A DNA stretch of 64,000 bases, taken from Verrucomicrobiia bacterium. Its GTDB lineage: Bacteria > Verrucomicrobiota > Verrucomicrobiia > JABWAM01. Shown piece by piece: positions 26,954-37,070 of the stretch (its first letter is position 1; every line of letters starts with the position of its first letter). The notes beneath the pieces were generated by a model, which ran no database searches, was not told the DNA's origin, and saw nothing but the letters and a program-made list of their open reading frames with translations. The stretch covers positions 19,546-83,545 of the forward strand of contig JADZFN010000007.1 in assembly GCA_020849895.1 (NCBI GenBank). The letters are read 5' to 3'. Made by a program: the position numbers and the translations under genes.

Positions 26954-27246
26954 TCCGCAAGCCGCTTCTTTTTCTCATCCGCTTCTATCAGGTTGCGCTC
27001 TCGCCCTATCTTGGGCGCTGGTGCCGTTTCGAGCCTTCCTGCAGCGAATATGCCCGCCAGGCCCTCGCGGTTCACGGCGTTGGGCGCGGGGCGCGGCTGG
27101 CCGTCTACCGGCTGGCGCGCTGCCATCCGTTTTGCCGGGGAGGGCACGATCCCGTGCCGCCCGCATCGCCGCCGGCGAATCCCTTTTCGCCGCACGCCGC
27201 CGGCTCGCCGAACCGAGGGCCTGCCGCGACTTCGGCCGCCTCCTGA
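26950..27246 (+). CDS. yidD: Membrane protein insertion efficiency factor YidD
   Basis: [35 protein letters not shown]...[17 protein letters not shown]. Confidence 0.95.
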   Translation: MIRKPLLFLIRFYQVALSPYLGRWCRFEPSCSEYARQALAVHGVGRGARLAVYRLARCHPFCRGGHDPVPPASPPANPFSPHAAGSPNRGPAATSAAS

Positions 27247-27252
27247 AATCCC

Positions 27253-28977
27253 ATGGACCGCAAGACGCTTCCGCTCATCGTTCTCTGCATCGCGCTGATC
27301 ATCTTTTGGCAGCCGATTCTGAACATGATCTTCGGCCCTTCGCCCGAGAGGCCCGCCCCACCGTCCACCAACCAGGTTGCCGCGGCGGCGTCGGTCGCTT
27401 CGGGAGAAACGTTTGCGCCCCCCGCGTCCGCCGCCGCGAGCCTCGCGCCCGCTTTCACGAATGCCGCCCCTTCGAGGAAAACGATCCTCGTCGAAAACGA
27501 GGTCCTTTCCGCGGAAATGCTTTCCGACGGCGGCGGCATCGGGCGCATCACGCTCAAGAAGTTTTCCCAAAGCGGCATCCCTGAAGACCCCATGCGCGTG
27601 ATCCTCAACGCGGAATCGCCGCTGCCGGTGCTTTCCGTGGCGGTGGGCGATGCGGACTTCCGCGCGGCGTATGAGGCCCGCGCCGTCGCCGACGGCGCGA
27701 GTTTCGTTTTCCGTTCTGCGAGCGGCCTGCGCATCGCGAAGGAGTTCCGTCTTGGGAAAGATTACCTCTTCGATGCGGCGGTCACCCTGACGAACGAAGG
27801 GAAGACTCCGCTCAAGGGGCAGTCGCTGCGCATCGGCGTCGGGCTCGCCTCCTCCGGGCCGGTCAAGGCCGGCCTGCCCTACGTGGCCGCCACGGCGTTC
27901 AGCGGCGCCAAGGCGCGCCACGAGGTCCTTGCGGCCTTGCAAAAATTCGTCGCGAAACAGCATCGCCCGTGGGAGCTGGCGCAGCCGATCGAATGGGGGG
28001 CGGTGCGGAACCAGTATTTCGCGGTGATCGTGACGCCACCCGCGCCGTTCGCCGCCTTCTCGGCCGAGCCGCACGCGCTGGCGGAACCTCCGCCTCCCGG
28101 CGAAAAACCCGCGGAAGGCGTCCTCGCGGCCATGGCTTCGGCGCCGTTCGATCTCGCGGCGGGCGCCTCGACGAACCTCGCCTTCCGTGTTTATGCGGGG
28201 CCGAAGGAATACCGCCGCCTCGCTGCGCTCGGTCAACGCCAGGATCAGGTGCTGGACCTGGGCATGTTCGAGATCATCTCGCGAGCGCTCCTGTGGCTCA
28301 TGGACATTTTCCACGGCGTCTTCCGCAACTGGGGCGTGGCGATCATCGGGGTGACCGTCGTCATCAAGATCCTTTTCTGGCCGCTCACGGCAATCAGCAC
28401 GCGGAGCATGAAGCAGATGCAGGCGCTGGCGCCGAAAATCAGCGCGCTCAAGGAAAAGCACAAAGACGACGCGAAGAAAATGAACGAGGAGATGATGAAG
28501 CTCTATCGGGACTACAAGGTGAACCCGATGGCGGGCTGCCTCCCGATGCTCATCCAGATCCCGATCTTTTTCGCTTTCTACAACCTGCTCCGCGCCTCGA
28601 TCGAGCTTCGCGGCGCGCCGTTCCTCTGGATTCACGACCTTTCGGCGGCCGACACCATCGCCCATCTCCCCGGCCTCGATTTCCCGGTCAACCTCATGCC
28701 GCTCATCATGGCCGTGACGATGATCTGGCAGACCAAGATGACCCCCCAGACGCCCAACGCCGACCCGAGCATGAAGATGATGATGTGGATGATGCCGGCG
28801 ATGTTCCTTTTCTTCTGTTACAGCTTTTCCTCGGGGCTGTCCCTCTATTGGACGGTCCAGAACCTCCTCACGATCCTTCAGACCTGGCTCACCCGGGATA
28901 AACCCGTGGCGCCGCCCACGCGCGCGAAACCGCGCCGCGGGTTTTCGTTTATCCGCCAGGATCACCCGAGGGGCTGA
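27253..28977 (+). CDS. yidC: Membrane protein insertase YidC
   Basis: N-terminal TM, periplasmic domain, C-terminal KYKVNPMAGCLPMLIQIPIFFAFYNLLRASIELRGAPFLWIHDLS. Confidence 0.96.
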   Translation: MDRKTLPLIVLCIALIIFWQPILNMIFGPSPERPAPPSTNQVAAAASVASGETFAPPASAAASLAPAFTNAAPSRKTILVENEVLSAEMLSDGGGIGRITLKKFSQSGIPEDPMRVILNAESPLPVLSVAVGDADFRAAYEARAVADGASFVFRSASGLRIAKEFRLGKDYLFDAAVTLTNEGKTPLKGQSLRIGVGLASSGPVKAGLPYVAATAFSGAKARHEVLAALQKFVAKQHRPWELAQPIEWGAVRNQYFAVIVTPPAPFAAFSAEPHALAEPPPPGEKPAEGVLAAMASAPFDLAAGASTNLAFRVYAGPKEYRRLAALGQRQDQVLDLGMFEIISRALLWLMDIFHGVFRNWGVAIIGVTVVIKILFWPLTAISTRSMKQMQALAPKISALKEKHKDDAKKMNEEMMKLYRDYKVNPMAGCLPMLIQIPIFFAFYNLLRASIELRGAPFLWIHDLSAADTIAHLPGLDFPVNLMPLIMAVTMIWQTKMTPQTPNADPSMKMMMWMMPAMFLFFCYSFSSGLSLYWTVQNLLTILQTWLTRDKPVAPPTRAKPRRGFSFIRQDHPRG

Positions 28978-28994
28978 ACGCCTCTCCTTCCCCC

Positions 28995-29528
28995 ATGACT
29001 GAAGCCCTTCCTTCCTCGCCTCCCCCGTCGTCGGGGAACGGCGAACCTCCCGCAGACCTCTCCGCGATCGCCGCCCGCACCGAGGAAATCGCCTCGGCGC
29101 TCCTCGCGCGCCTCGGTTTCGAGGCGCGCCTCGCCGCGTCCGTCGGGTCGAACGAAATCCGCCTCCGCCTCCTCGTCGAGGAGCCCGCCCGCCTCATCGG
29201 ACGACGCGGAGCGATGATCAACGACCTGCAATTCCTCATGAGCCGCATCCTTCAACGCCTGTTCAAGGAGATGCCCCGCCTCTATCTGGACGTCGTCGCG
29301 CCCGAGGCGCCGCCTCCTCCGCAGATCAGCGAACGCCTCCAGGACTTCGCCGAACGGGTGCGCCGCTGGGGGGACCCCGTGGACCTCGGCGCGCTCGACG
29401 CCACCGAGCGCCAAGCCGCGGTGGACGCCTTCGCCCGCGATCGCGAGCTCGAGGTGGTCCCCGCCGCCGCCGCGCCGAACGCCGCCGGCCTCCAGCCGAT
29501 GCGCCTTCAGCTTCGCAGCAGCCGCTGA
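28995..29528 (+). CDS. Jag/KhpB-like RNA-binding protein (KH-R3H)
   Basis: LIGRRGAMINDLQFLMSRILQRL KH motif followed by R3H-like ATERQAAVDAFARDRELEVVP; located after yidC. Confidence 0.8.
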   Translation: MTEALPSSPPPSSGNGEPPADLSAIAARTEEIASALLARLGFEARLAASVGSNEIRLRLLVEEPARLIGRRGAMINDLQFLMSRILQRLFKEMPRLYLDVVAPEAPPPPQISERLQDFAERVRRWGDPVDLGALDATERQAAVDAFARDRELEVVPAAAAPNAAGLQPMRLQLRSSR

Positions 29529-29959
29529 TCGGTGTCGTACCGCAAAACGCCGCCATCCGCAGGCGCAAGGCGGATCGTCGGCCGCTCGGGCGAAACGCAG
29601 ATCTCCGACGGCGCTTCGCCGGATTCGATCCGCCGGACCCAGTCCCCGAGACGCCTCAACAAGGCCGTCACGTCCAGCCTTTCGCGTTCGGGGGCATACG
29701 GCGCGAGATGCTTTTCCGCGAGGCGCAGCAGGCGAAGCGCGGGGCCGCTTCGAGACTTCGAAAGATGAACGAACGCCCCCGCGATCTGAATCAGCCCTTT
29801 GTAGAAGCCCACGATCTCCTCCGTGCTCCGCAGCCAGAGCGATTCGAGGACTTCGTGGGCTTCAAAATACCGCCCCTGATTGAACTCTTCGAAAAAGGCG
29901 AGATACCGCGCGTCCATGCCGTTCGGATCCGGCGCGGCCTGGAGATCGAGCGGACTCAC
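29507..29959 (-). CDS. DUF309 domain protein
   Basis: YLAFFEEFNQGRYFEAHEVLESLWLRSTEEIVGFYKGLIQIAGAFVHLSKSRSGPALRLLRLAEKHL. Confidence 0.85.
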   Translation of the reverse strand: MSPLDLQAAPDPNGMDARYLAFFEEFNQGRYFEAHEVLESLWLRSTEEIVGFYKGLIQIAGAFVHLSKSRSGPALRLLRLAEKHLAPYAPERERLDVTALLRRLGDWVRRIESGEAPSEICVSPERPTIRLAPADGGVLRYDTDQRLLRS

Positions 29960-31272
29960 GCGAACACATCCTTCTTCGGGAAAGGAGGCGCCTCATCGTC
30001 GCTTTCCTGGCCGCTCCCCCACCGCCGCCATGCGCGACGTCCGCCCGTCAGCGTCGGATTTTCGGGATCGGAAAAGTCCGTTTCGAATCCCACCGCGTGC
30101 TTGATGGCCTGAAGCAAAGCCGCGGAGGTGCAGGCGAAACCGTTTTCCTCCCGAAGCCCCGTCAGCACCGCCGCGAACGGGGTGGGCGCGGGATGCACGC
30201 GCACCCAGTGCGCGAGCGTCTGCAAGATCGCCTCGGATTCCCGGGCGCGATGGGCGGCGGGCTCGGGCCCCTCGGCCCAAACCGGCATGCGCGGACTGAT
30301 CATCTCGATCAGGCGCGCGTAAAACGCCAATCCATGGCGGCGTTTGGCCGCGACGGGACCGAGGCGTTCCTTCAAAAGCGCCGGCGTCAGCGGCATGACT
30401 TTGGCGAGCAGCTCGTCGGCCATTTCGTTGAGCGTGGCGACCATCGGCGGCCCGCCGAACCGGAGCGCCTCGCCGGCCAACAGATTCACGATCTGGCGCA
30501 CCCGCTCGCGCGTCAGTTTTATTTTTTCCCCGATCCGCATGAGCGTCCAGGGCGCATCGGTGGCGCCGAGCCGGCGGCAGAGGATCTCCCGCCGAGGCTC
30601 GGAAAGGCGGTCCACATAGTCGTCAATGCGCGTCACGAGATAAAGGCACGGACTCATGCCGGCGGCCTCCCGGGATTTTCCGAACTCTCCTCGCTGGATG
30701 CGTCCGAGAAGCTCCCGGATTTCCGCGGCGGTGCGCACTCCGCAATCGGGTGTCGCGCGCAATACCGAAAGATCCATGCCGTGCAGATCGCCCAATTTTT
30801 CCATCTTCAACCGCGTGAGAACATGGTCGAGCCGCAACGAAATCGGAAGCTGCTTCAGAGGCCAATCGCGCACCGCCTCCGGCACGGAAAGAGGTTTGTG
30901 GGCGGAGGCGTCGCTCCGTGACGTTTTGAGGATGGCGTCTTTGGCGAAATAAGGCGACAGCACGCGGAAAATCTCCGACGCGCTTTTGAAGCCGCAGTTA
31001 TGCGCGTCCCGGATGCGGGAGACGGGTGTGTTGTGCAGATCGCCCAGAGTCTTCACCAGATTGGCAACCAGAATGTTTCGCGCGCGTGTCGAAAACGGCA
31101 GCGAAGAAAGGGGGCGCGCGTGATGCTCGGGATCAATTTGAAAATTGGACGAGTCGTCGTTGGCGGAAACACGCGTCCGCCGCGCGCGCGTTGCGGATTG
31201 GACGGAAGCTTCAGGCGAGGGGTCCTGATCGGCCGTGGGAGGAGGTGAAGAAGGAGATTCCATGAAGTTCAT
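29956..31272 (-). CDS. Protein with two RpoA-CTD-like domains and a sigma70 region-4-like HTH
   Basis: LPFSTRARNILVANLVKTLGDLHNTPVSRIRDAHNCGFKSASEIFRVL; LPISLRLDHVLTRLKMEKLGDLHGMDLSVLRATPDCGVRTAAEIRELL; PRREILCRRLGATDAPWTLMRIGEKIKLTRERVRQIVNLLAGEAL. Confidence 0.7.
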   Translation of the reverse strand: MNFMESPSSPPPTADQDPSPEASVQSATRARRTRVSANDDSSNFQIDPEHHARPLSSLPFSTRARNILVANLVKTLGDLHNTPVSRIRDAHNCGFKSASEIFRVLSPYFAKDAILKTSRSDASAHKPLSVPEAVRDWPLKQLPISLRLDHVLTRLKMEKLGDLHGMDLSVLRATPDCGVRTAAEIRELLGRIQRGEFGKSREAAGMSPCLYLVTRIDDYVDRLSEPRREILCRRLGATDAPWTLMRIGEKIKLTRERVRQIVNLLAGEALRFGGPPMVATLNEMADELLAKVMPLTPALLKERLGPVAAKRRHGLAFYARLIEMISPRMPVWAEGPEPAAHRARESEAILQTLAHWVRVHPAPTPFAAVLTGLREENGFACTSAALLQAIKHAVGFETDFSDPENPTLTGGRRAWRRWGSGQESDDEAPPFPKKDVFA

Positions 31273-31373
31273 TGAAGGCTAGAGTTTTTTTGTTTTTTGT
31301 CAATAAAAACACCTTGACCTTGATGCGCGAGGAAGCGATCCGCAGGGATTCGGCGTCCGGTTCCGCGAGCGGA

Positions 31374-32636
31374 TCACGCGGTCGCAACTTCCGATTCGGA
31401 TTCGTGCGACTGTTCCTGCTCGAATCGGGCGCGGGCGGCTTCCACATCGTACTTTTCGTTGTCGCGATGGCCGTGGTGCAGCGGCGAAATCTCGCGCAGG
31501 CGTTGGATGATCCCCGGAAGGATTTCCAGCACGCGATCCACGTCGCGGTCCGTATTGTCCACGGACAAGCTGAAACGCACCGCGCCGCGCGCGCGCGCCG
31601 GCGTCAGTCCCATCGCTTTGAGGACGTGGGAGGGATCAAGCGAGCCCGTGGTGCAGGCCGAACCACTGGAGGCGCAAATGTCGGCCTTGTCGAGGAGGAG
31701 CAGCACGGCTTCGGCTTCGACGAAATCGAAGGCGACATTCGTGGTGTTGGGAAGGCGGAGGTCGCGGTGGCCGTTGACATAGACGTCCGGAATGCGAGCG
31801 AGGATCTCGTTTTCGAGACGATCGCGAAGCGCGCGAACCCGGGTGTTTTTCTCGGTCATTTGCGCGCCGGCGAGTTCGCAGGCGCGTCCAAAACCGACGA
31901 TGGACGCCACGTTTTCGGTGCCGCCCCGCTTGCCGCGTTCCTGATGTCCGCCGACGAGGGTCGGCGCGAAACGCGTGCGGCGGCGCAGATAAAGCGCGCC
32001 GACGCCCTTGGGAGCATGAAGCTTGTGGCCGACCAGGGAAAGCATATCCACCTGGTTCGTTTTGAGATGGATGGGAATCTTGCTGATGGCCTGGACGGCG
32101 TCCGTGTGGAAAAGGACCCCTCGGCGTTTGCAGAGGGCGGCGATTTCCTCGACGGGGAAGATGACACCGGTCTCGTTGTTCGCCCACATCACGCTGCATA
32201 CGGCGGTGCGGTCGTCCACCGCCTTCGCCACCTCGGCGACGTCGAGCGTGCCATCGCTGCGAACCGGAAGAAAAACCACCTCGATGCCCTTCTTTTGAAG
32301 CCTTTCACACGGATTGATGATCGCGGAATGTTCGACCGCGGTGGTCACGACCTTTTTCTTGCCGGTGACTTCCAGGGCGGAGTTGATCGCGGCGTTGTTG
32401 CTTTCGGTGCCGCACGAGGTGAAGATGATCTCTTTCGGGTCGGCGCCAAGGAGCGCGGCGATTTTCTCGCGCGCTTCTTCGACTCCCGCGTGAACCTGGC
32501 TGCCGAAACGATAGGCGCTCGAGGGGTTGCCCCAGAATTCGGTGAGAAAAGGCTTCATCGCCTCGAACACCTCCGGCGCGACCGCCGTTGTGGCGTTGTT
32601 GTCGAGATAAACGAGGTCTTTCGGCGACAATTTCAT
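31374..32636 (-). CDS. Cysteine desulfurase (NifS/IscS family)
   Basis: Met at 32636: MKLSPKDLVYLDNNATTAVAPEVFEAMKPFLTEFWGNPSSAYRFG...; LVGHKLHAPKGVGALYLRR; SSGSACTTGSLDPSHVLKAMG. Confidence 0.96.
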   Translation of the reverse strand: MKLSPKDLVYLDNNATTAVAPEVFEAMKPFLTEFWGNPSSAYRFGSQVHAGVEEAREKIAALLGADPKEIIFTSCGTESNNAAINSALEVTGKKKVVTTAVEHSAIINPCERLQKKGIEVVFLPVRSDGTLDVAEVAKAVDDRTAVCSVMWANNETGVIFPVEEIAALCKRRGVLFHTDAVQAISKIPIHLKTNQVDMLSLVGHKLHAPKGVGALYLRRRTRFAPTLVGGHQERGKRGGTENVASIVGFGRACELAGAQMTEKNTRVRALRDRLENEILARIPDVYVNGHRDLRLPNTTNVAFDFVEAEAVLLLLDKADICASSGSACTTGSLDPSHVLKAMGLTPARARGAVRFSLSVDNTDRDVDRVLEILPGIIQRLREISPLHHGHRDNEKYDVEAARARFEQEQSHESESEVATA

Positions 32637-32828
32637 AAGGCAACCTTCTTGAAAGCAGACCAAGCTAGTCCTTTTTCCAGACCGGTGCAAATCTTCCTCG
32701 GTCGGCAAGGCTCGACAATCCGCTTCGCCGGTGGGCATAATGCGGCTCTCATGCGGCGAAATCCGCCTGGTCATCTCGCGCCTTCTGTTTCCGCGAACCC
32801 ATCGTGCTTTCCTTTCCCCCGGCCCGCC

Positions 32829-35800
32829 ATGAAAACCTTCTTCGTTGCGATCTTTGGGTTCACGCTTTCGATGGCGTCCGCCCAACAAAAAATTCCCGAC
32901 GCCCTCAAGCCCTGGGAAGATTGGGCGACGTGGGACGCGCCGCACCGCGGATGTCCCACCGCCTACAACGATCCGAACCGATGGTTCTGCGCCTGCCCGT
33001 CGGAGCTCTCCCTCCAGGTTGACGCGAAGGGGGGGCGTTTCGCCCTCGCGGCCACCGCATTTCATCGCGCGTGGTTCGCCTTGCCGGGCGACGCCGACCT
33101 CTGGCCGCTCAACGTAAAATCCGACGGCCAACCCATCGCTGTGGTGGAAAAAAACGGCCGGCCCAGCGTCCAACTCGAGCCGGGAGCGCATCGGCTTTCG
33201 GGCGAGTATCGCTGGGCCGAAATGCCGCGGAAAGTGCGCGTCCCTGCCGATTGCGGGATCGTCGCGCTTTCCGTCGAGGGGAAAGCGGTCGTCTCCTCCA
33301 GTTGGGATGGCGAAGGTTTTCTCTGGTTGAAGCGGGCGGTCGTCGAGGAGAGCAACCGGGATTTTCTCGGCGTGAAGGTGTATCGCCTCCTCGAAGACGG
33401 CATCCCGATGTGGCTGCACACGATTCTCGAGCTGAGCGTGTCGGGCAAGAGTCGCGAAGTCGAGTTGGGCAACCCGCTCCCCGAAGGTTGGCGCCTCGCT
33501 TCCGTCGAAAGCCCCATCCCCATCGCCGTGGACGAGCTGGGGAACGCGAAGGCCCAGGTGCGCGCAGGCCAGTGGCTGGTGCGCCTGCGGGCTTTTCGCA
33601 CGGAACCTTCGGCGGAGCTGAAACTCCAAAGCGGCGCGCGCCCCGCGGCGGATCGCGAGCTCGTCGCTTTCAAGGCCGACCCCGAGTTCCGCTTGATCGA
33701 GCTCCGCAACGCGCCTCCCGTGGACGCGAGCCAGACGACGTTCCCGCGGGAGTGGCGGCAGTTCCCCGTCTACCAGTGGGACCTCAGGACGCCGATCGCC
33801 CTTGTGGAAAAGATGCGCGGCTCGGGGCTGCAATCCCCGAAATCCCTTGCCAATACGCGCGAGCTCTGGCTCGACGAACGCGGCGGTGGATACACCTATC
33901 GCGATCGCCTCAGCGGCCGGATGCAGAGTCTCTGGCGGCTCGATGCGCCGCTGCCGCTCCATCTCGGCAGCGTGAAGGCTGACGGGGAGGGCCTGCTCCT
34001 CACGCGCAACCCGAAGACCGGCACCACGGGGGTCGAGGTCCGCACGCGCAACCTCCAGCTCGAGGCGGTGGGCGTCTCCGATTCCGTGCGGAAAATTCCC
34101 GCGACCGGATGGAACGCCGACATGGACACGCTCGCGCTCACACTGAACCTGCCGCCGGGCTGGCGGCTGCTCGCGCTTTTCGGCGCTGAACACGTGGAGG
34201 GCGACTGGCTCACCTCGTGGACGCTGCTCGACCTCTTCCTCCTGCTCGTCTTCAGCCTCGCCGTCTACCGGCTCTGGGGGGTCCGCGCCGGGCTCCTCGC
34301 CTTTCTCGCCTTCGGTCTCACCTATCACGAGGCCGGCAGCCCGCGCTCCACGTGGCTTTTCCTCCTCGCGCCGCTTGCCCTGCTCCGCGTCGTTCCCGAG
34401 GGGAAAATGCGCAAGGTTCTCGTCGGCTGGAAATACCTGGCGCTGGTTGCGTTCGTTTTCGTTCTCGTCCCCTTTGCCTACCGCCAGATCCAGTCGGTGA
34501 TCTATCCCCAGCTCGAAAGCGTCGGCGGCGGTCGCCTCCTGTCCGGCTTCGCACGCGGACGCGTCGCCACCATGGGGATGGAGGAGGGTTCCGCGAGTTC
34601 GGGAAGGGCGTCTGTCTCTGACGAAGTCGCCCCGGCCGCCCTCCCTGAAGCAGGGCCTTCTTCGCGCGAGCGCCTCAGCAAACGGCGTTCCGCCCCGTCG
34701 CTGTACGCGGCTTCCCCCATGCATCAACGCACGCGCGGCGACACGGAGGCGGGCAATCTGAAACAGGAAGCCCAGGCGAAAATCCAGACGGGCCCCGGCA
34801 TTCCCGACTGGCATTGGCGCGCGATTTCCTGCCACTGGAACGGACCGGTCGCCGCGAGCCAAAAGATCACTCCCGTGCTTCTTCCGCCTTTCGCGCGCAG
34901 GCTCGTGGTCCTTGCCGGACTCGGCCTGATCTTCGCGCTGCTCGCGCGGCTCCTGGAATTCCGCCGCATGCCGCGGCCTAAGGCCCCCCTGCGCTCTTCG
35001 GCGGCGGCAGGGCTCGTCGCGTTCGGGCTGGCTTTCGGCGCGGCGAACGCTTCGGCGCAGGGGTTTCCCGACGCGCAAACTCTCGAGACCCTCAAACAGC
35101 GCCTCCTCAAACCGGCCGACAGCTATCCGCACTGTGCCGACCTTTCTTCGGTCAGCCTCACGGTCAGTGACGATCGTCTGACTTACGAGGCGCGCGTGGA
35201 CGCCGCGATCCAGACGGCGCTGCCCCTGCCGGGGCGTTTCCCCGCGTGGTCGCCCCTCCGCGTGGAAATGGACGGCAAGCCCGAAACCGCCGTGCGCCGC
35301 CAGGACGGCTACCTCTGGATCGTCGTCCCTGCCGGCGTCCACCGCGTGAAGGTCGAGGGGCTGCTCTCCGGCGCGCGCGATTGGGAATGGAACTTCCTCC
35401 TCAAACCGCGCGTCCTGACGATCGAGGCGCCGGGCTGGAACGTCACCGGGCTTCGCAAGGACGGCGCTCCCGAGGCGCAAGTGTTCTTTTCGCGCAAACA
35501 GGCCGGCGGCGACCGTCAGGACGCCGCCTACGACCGCCGCGAGTTTCATGCGCTCGTCGTCGTGGACCGCACGCTCGAGATCGGCCTCACCTGGAAGGTT
35601 CGCACCCGGGTGACGCGTCTCGCTGCGCCGGGCAAAGCGGTCGCGTTCCAAGTGCCGCTCCTTGCCGGCGAACAAGTCCTCACCGCGAACCTTTCGATTC
35701 GCGACAATGCCGCCGAGGTGCGTCTCGCCGCGAACCAGCGGGAGTTCACCTGGGACAGTGAGCTGGTCCCTGCCGCCGCGCTCGCTCTCCCCGCCGCGAA

Positions 35801-36920
35801 GACCGATCTCTGGGTCGAACGCTGGCGCCTCGTCTCCTCGCCCGTGTGGAACGTGACCTTCTCCGGACTCGCCCCCGTAATGGAAGCGCAGGAGGAGCGG
35901 CTCGTTCCCGTCTGGCATCCATGGCCGGGCGAAACGGCCTCGCTCACGATCGCCCGTCCCGAAGCCGTACACGGTCCGACGATGACCCTCCACCGCGTCC
36001 GCCATGAGGTGAACCTCGGACGCCGCAGCCGCACCGCCTCGCTGCATCTCACCCTTCAATGCAGCATTGGCGAAGACCTCGTCCTGCAGCTCGATCCCGC
36101 AGCCGAGATCACCTCAATCCAGCGCGGCGGGACGAAGATCCCCATGCGTCGCGAAGGCGAGAAGCTCATCGTGCCTGTCCAGCCCGGCATGCAGGAGCTC
36201 GATCTGGCTTGGAAAGAGGCGAAAGCCCTCGGCGCGTGGGCTTTCGCCACGCGGATCGGGATTCCCATCGAGGGCGCAAACGTCGCCACGATCCTTTCCC
36301 CACCCGGCGACCGCTGGATCCTCTGGACGCACGGTCCGCTCCGCGGCCCGGCCGTCCGTTTCTGGAGTGTCCTCGCGGGGGCGCTGGTCGCCGCATGGGC
36401 GCTCGGACGGCTGCCGCACTCGCCGCTCACCCGCCTCCAATGGGCGCTGCTCCTGGTGGGGCTCACCCAGGTCCACCTCGCAGGCGCGCTTGTTGTGGTC
36501 GGATGGTTCTTCCTTCTCGCCCGAAGAGGCGCGCCGACGGATGCGCGCGCGCCGGCGTGGCGCTTCAACCTTTTCCAGGTCTTTCTCGCGGCGACGACGG
36601 CGTGCGCGCTCATCATCCTGGTCGCCACCGTTTGCCAGGGGCTCCTCGGAAACCCCGAGATGTTCATCCTCGGAAACGGCTCCACGCCGCACGCGCTCAA
36701 CTGGTATGCCGCGAAGGCGTCGGGCGCGTTGCCGCAGCCCGGAATGCTTTCGGTCTCGGTCTGGTTCTACCGGATCCTGATGCTGCTCTGGGCGCTCTGG
36801 CTTGCCCACTCGCTCATCCGCTGGCTGATCTGGGGCTGGAAACAATTCATCGCCGGCGGCGCGTGGCGCACCCGCATGAAACCTTCCGCCCCGCCCCCGA
36901 TGCCTCCGAAAACAGCCTGA
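32829..36920 (+). CDS. Large membrane protein with two homologous halves, function unknown
   Basis: Met at 32829 with signal peptide MKTFFVAIFGFTLSMASAQQ; hydrophobic segments mid-protein and at the C-terminus; internal similarity (see findings). Confidence 0.75.
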   Translation: MKTFFVAIFGFTLSMASAQQKIPDALKPWEDWATWDAPHRGCPTAYNDPNRWFCACPSELSLQVDAKGGRFALAATAFHRAWFALPGDADLWPLNVKSDGQPIAVVEKNGRPSVQLEPGAHRLSGEYRWAEMPRKVRVPADCGIVALSVEGKAVVSSSWDGEGFLWLKRAVVEESNRDFLGVKVYRLLEDGIPMWLHTILELSVSGKSREVELGNPLPEGWRLASVESPIPIAVDELGNAKAQVRAGQWLVRLRAFRTEPSAELKLQSGARPAADRELVAFKADPEFRLIELRNAPPVDASQTTFPREWRQFPVYQWDLRTPIALVEKMRGSGLQSPKSLANTRELWLDERGGGYTYRDRLSGRMQSLWRLDAPLPLHLGSVKADGEGLLLTRNPKTGTTGVEVRTRNLQLEAVGVSDSVRKIPATGWNADMDTLALTLNLPPGWRLLALFGAEHVEGDWLTSWTLLDLFLLLVFSLAVYRLWGVRAGLLAFLAFGLTYHEAGSPRSTWLFLLAPLALLRVVPEGKMRKVLVGWKYLALVAFVFVLVPFAYRQIQSVIYPQLESVGGGRLLSGFARGRVATMGMEEGSASSGRASVSDEVAPAALPEAGPSSRERLSKRRSAPSLYAASPMHQRTRGDTEAGNLKQEAQAKIQTGPGIPDWHWRAISCHWNGPVAASQKITPVLLPPFARRLVVLAGLGLIFALLARLLEFRRMPRPKAPLRSSAAAGLVAFGLAFGAANASAQGFPDAQTLETLKQRLLKPADSYPHCADLSSVSLTVSDDRLTYEARVDAAIQTALPLPGRFPAWSPLRVEMDGKPETAVRRQDGYLWIVVPAGVHRVKVEGLLSGARDWEWNFLLKPRVLTIEAPGWNVTGLRKDGAPEAQVFFSRKQAGGDRQDAAYDRREFHALVVVDRTLEIGLTWKVRTRVTRLAAPGKAVAFQVPLLAGEQVLTANLSIRDNAAEVRLAANQREFTWDSELVPAAALALPAAKTDLWVERWRLVSSPVWNVTFSGLAPVMEAQEERLVPVWHPWPGETASLTIARPEAVHGPTMTLHRVRHEVNLGRRSRTASLHLTLQCSIGEDLVLQLDPAAEITSIQRGGTKIPMRREGEKLIVPVQPGMQELDLAWKEAKALGAWAFATRIGIPIEGANVATILSPPGDRWILWTHGPLRGPAVRFWSVLAGALVAAWALGRLPHSPLTRLQWALLLVGLTQVHLAGALVVVGWFFLLARRGAPTDARAPAWRFNLFQVFLAATTACALIILVATVCQGLLGNPEMFILGNGSTPHALNWYAAKASGALPQPGMLSVSVWFYRILMLLWALWLAHSLIRWLIWGWKQFIAGGAWRTRMKPSAPPPMPPKTA

Positions 36921-37025
36921 TCTCCGAAGGGCGGCGGAGAGCGTCGTTTGGTGCGCGAGGCCCGCCCGCCTGCGGAGGATCGGAGGGAATTTCGCAAAAA
37001 CGCGGGCGGGGGTCGAAAATGGGCG

Positions 37026-37054
37026 TTGACGCCCGCCGGCGGCGGCACTATGTT
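37026..37054 (+). promoter_or_regulatory. Sigma70-like promoter for rplM
   Basis: TTGACG (37026-37031), 17-nt spacer, TATGTT (37049-37054); ATG at 37071. Confidence 0.6.
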
Positions 37055-37070
37055 CACCGCCCCTTTTCCA

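Noticed and set aside
26845-28965. 706-aa minus-strand ORF opposite rnpA/yidD/yidC
   Set aside because: Arg/His/Glu-rich shadow of well-recognised genes.
32637-36059. Long minus-strand extension (1561-aa ORF 31374..36059) upstream of the cysteine desulfurase
   Set aside because: It lies opposite the signal-peptide-bearing 32829..36920 gene, is charged/low-complexity (RGREGETPPLRVNLEGELRRAGAEPSVRIVV), and is a GC-driven antisense shadow; only 31374..32636 matches a family.
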